This document shows, piece after piece, positions 15,600-16,597 of a stretch of 16,597 nt of DNA. The stretch is from VMCP01 sp964592635. Its GTDB lineage: Bacteria > Bacteroidota > Bacteroidia > NS11-12g > UBA955. The DNA lies in contig CAZQFZ010000055.1 of assembly GCA_964592635.1 (NCBI GenBank), forward strand, positions 1 through 16,597, written 5' to 3'. The notes under the pieces were generated by a model. That model had not been told where the DNA came from. It did no database searches and saw nothing but the letters and a program-made list of their open reading frames with translations. Numbering within the stretch: the first letter of the stretch is position 1; every line of letters begins with the position of its first letter. A program made the position numbers and the translations under genes.

Positions 15600-16241
15600 T
15601 TAATTGAAAAACGGATTGGTATTAATTTCTCTACTTACGGTGGTTGAAGGACCGTGACCACAGAATAAGTTCATATCTTCGGGAAGGGTAAAAATTTCTG
15701 TTCTAATTTTTTCCAAAAGCAAATCGTGATTTCCGCCAGGTAAATCGGTTCTGCCGATAGATCCTTGAAAAACACAATCACCAACCACAGAAAAATTTTC
15801 AGATTCATTGATGAAAATTACATGTCCTGGTGCATGTCCCGGCACGAAACGTATTTTTAATACTGTTTGCCCCAAGTTAATGCTATCTCCATGATTAATA
15901 AACTGGTCTGGCAATGGGGAAGGGGTGTAATTAAGATTCCAAAGTGCAGCCATAGTTTCGGAGCGTTGAATCATTTTAACATCATCTGCATGGAGTAGAT
16001 AGGGTACATCAGGAAATTCTTGCTTGATAAACCAATTTCCAAAGATGTGGTCGATATGCGCATGTGTTCCTAACAAATATTTCAATTGTAACTGATTTTG
16101 GCTTAAGAAATCGGTAATTTGATTGCACTCATTTCTATCATACATACCGGCATCGATGATGGCCGCCTCTTTCGAAAATTCGTCCCAAACAATATAGGTA
16201 TTTTCCCCTAAAGGATTAAATGTAAAAGCGTGTATTGGCAT
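15600..16241 (-). CDS. MBL-fold metallohydrolase, glyoxalase II-like (YcbL type)
   Basis: This is a cytoplasmic metallo-beta-lactamase-fold hydrolase of 213 residues, probably cleaving a thioester such as an S-acyl low-molecular-weight thiol. The metal-ligand set is complete: H60-A-H62-I-D64-H65 (THAHIDH), H136 in PGHAPGH, D155 in VVGDC and H196 in FCGHG. GRTDLPGG at 163-170 is typical of the YcbL/short glyoxalase II group. It lacks the long C-terminal glutathione-binding domain of classical glyoxalase II, so glutathione is not necessarily the cofactor. With ytxJ nearby, a bacillithiol thioester is an attractive but unproven substrate. The ATG has an exact -7 element only 5 nt upstream. It is first in a possible two-gene unit with menD. 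Confidence 0.9.
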   Translation of the reverse strand: MPIHAFTFNPLGENTYIVWDEFSKEAAIIDAGMYDRNECNQITDFLSQNQLQLKYLLGTHAHIDHIFGNWFIKQEFPDVPYLLHADDVKMIQRSETMAALWNLNYTPSPLPDQFINHGDSINLGQTVLKIRFVPGHAPGHVIFINESENFSVVGDCVFQGSIGRTDLPGGNHDLLLEKIRTEIFTLPEDMNLFCGHGPSTTVSREINTNPFFN

Positions 16242-16246
16242 TTTTG

Positions 16247-16254
16247 CAAAGATA
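16247..16254 (-). promoter_or_regulatory. Candidate -7 element (TATCTTTG) of the metallohydrolase gene
   Basis: On the minus strand this is an exact TAnnTTTG match, in the common form TATCTTTGCA, ending 5 nt before the ATG. That would place transcription start at or beside the start codon. No TTG was found 17-23 nt upstream. Confidence 0.45.
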
Positions 16255-16295
16255 CGTGAATGAATTTGGTTGAAGGAATAAATGGGATTTGCAAT

Positions 16296-16340
16296 AAAAA
16301 AACACCCATTCGTTGGTGAAATAACCGCAGAATGGGTGTT
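16296..16340 (-). terminator. Intrinsic terminator of the dihydrolipoyl dehydrogenase gene
   Basis: An 11-bp perfect stem (AACACCCATTC 16301-16311 / GAATGGGTGTT 16330-16340) closes an 18-nt loop. Read on the minus strand it is followed by a run of T residues, the A-run at 16296-16300. It lies about 50 bp after the dehydrogenase stop and about 55 bp before the metallohydrolase start, separating the two units. Confidence 0.88.
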
Positions 16341-16391
16341 AGGTAAACTAAGATTATTCGTTTAACGATGAAAACGAACAGGTTATTTATT

Positions 16392-16597
16392 TTATAAATG
16401 GATGCACTCGTCGTATGCTTGAGCAACGGCTTCCATTACTGCTTCACTCATGGTTGGGTGAGGGTGCACTGATTTCAATACTTCCATACCCGTTGTTTCT
16501 AAGTTACGAGCAACCACGGCTTCAGCAATCATATCTGTAACTCCTTCACCGATCATGTGACAACCTAACCATTCGCCGTATTTCTTATCGAAAATTA
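16392..16597 (-). CDS. lpdA: Dihydrolipoyl dehydrogenase, C-terminal end (partial)
   Basis: This is the E3 flavoenzyme of 2-oxo-acid dehydrogenase complexes, which re-oxidises dihydrolipoamide with NAD+. Only the last 67 codons and the stop are in the window. They cover the dimerisation domain: KKYGEWLGCHMIGEGVTDMI matches the family's 'G.ilGahiiG..atelI' block, and SVHPHPTMSEAVMEA contains the His-Glu active-site pair contributed to the partner subunit. The N-terminal FAD and NAD domains lie beyond the right edge. The identity rests on this short but very characteristic C-terminus; a closely related pyridine-nucleotide disulfide oxidoreductase is less likely because of the HPT-SE motif. An intrinsic terminator follows. 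Confidence 0.92.
   Translation of the reverse strand, partial: IFDKKYGEWLGCHMIGEGVTDMIAEAVVARNLETTGMEVLKSVHPHPTMSEAVMEAVAQAYDECIHL

Noticed and set aside
1..16597. Defence system, mobile element, CRISPR array or prophage
   Set aside because: All substantial frames fit housekeeping or envelope families; no transposase, integrase, nuclease, toxin-antitoxin pair or regularly spaced repeats were seen.

Overview
The window reads as ordinary core chromosome of a Bacteroidota bacterium, most likely order Flavobacteriales. The evidence is an AT-rich sequence, a secreted protein with a type IX secretion (T9SS) C-terminal sorting domain, a carboxypeptidase-regulatory-domain TonB receptor, a DUF4271 membrane protein next to hemD, a YtxJ-type bacillithiol protein, MenD, a SecA with long insertions, and several exact copies of the Bacteroidota -7 promoter element TAnnTTTG just ahead of start codons. 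Placement below order is not supportable from this sequence alone.

Left part (1-7740): the N-terminal two thirds of secA runs leftward off the window and is divergent from a TonB-dependent outer-membrane receptor. The receptor ends at a strong bidirectional hairpin terminator shared with a convergent two-domain universal stress protein. Next to that is a large Cys-rich T9SS cargo protein built from five Ig/PKD-like units.

Middle (7811-12276): hemW (heme chaperone) is divergent from a DUF4271-hemD pair, so three genes with known or suspected heme links sit around one 50-bp start region that carries a perfect 8-bp inverted repeat. Convergent to hemD is a putative PG_1098/THUMP-like RNA methyltransferase. 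Its start codon overlaps, on the other strand, the start codon of a 39-residue lipoprotein gene.

Right part (12157-16597): the small lipoprotein is followed by ytxJ, a FlK-like hotdog thioesterase and smpB, all rightward. Convergent to these are menD (menaquinone synthesis) and a glyoxalase-II-like metallohydrolase. The C-terminal end of a dihydrolipoyl dehydrogenase gene enters from the right edge and stops at a clear intrinsic terminator.

No gene-free stretch exceeds about 190 bases. I saw no tRNA, rRNA, CRISPR array, insertion sequence, integrase, phage gene or defence system. The most unusual points are the overlapping divergent start codons at 12156-12159 with the tiny lipoprotein, the repeat architecture of the T9SS protein, the palindrome in the hemW/DUF4271 divergon, and the FlK-like catalytic triad. 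I found no convincing previously undescribed multi-gene system.
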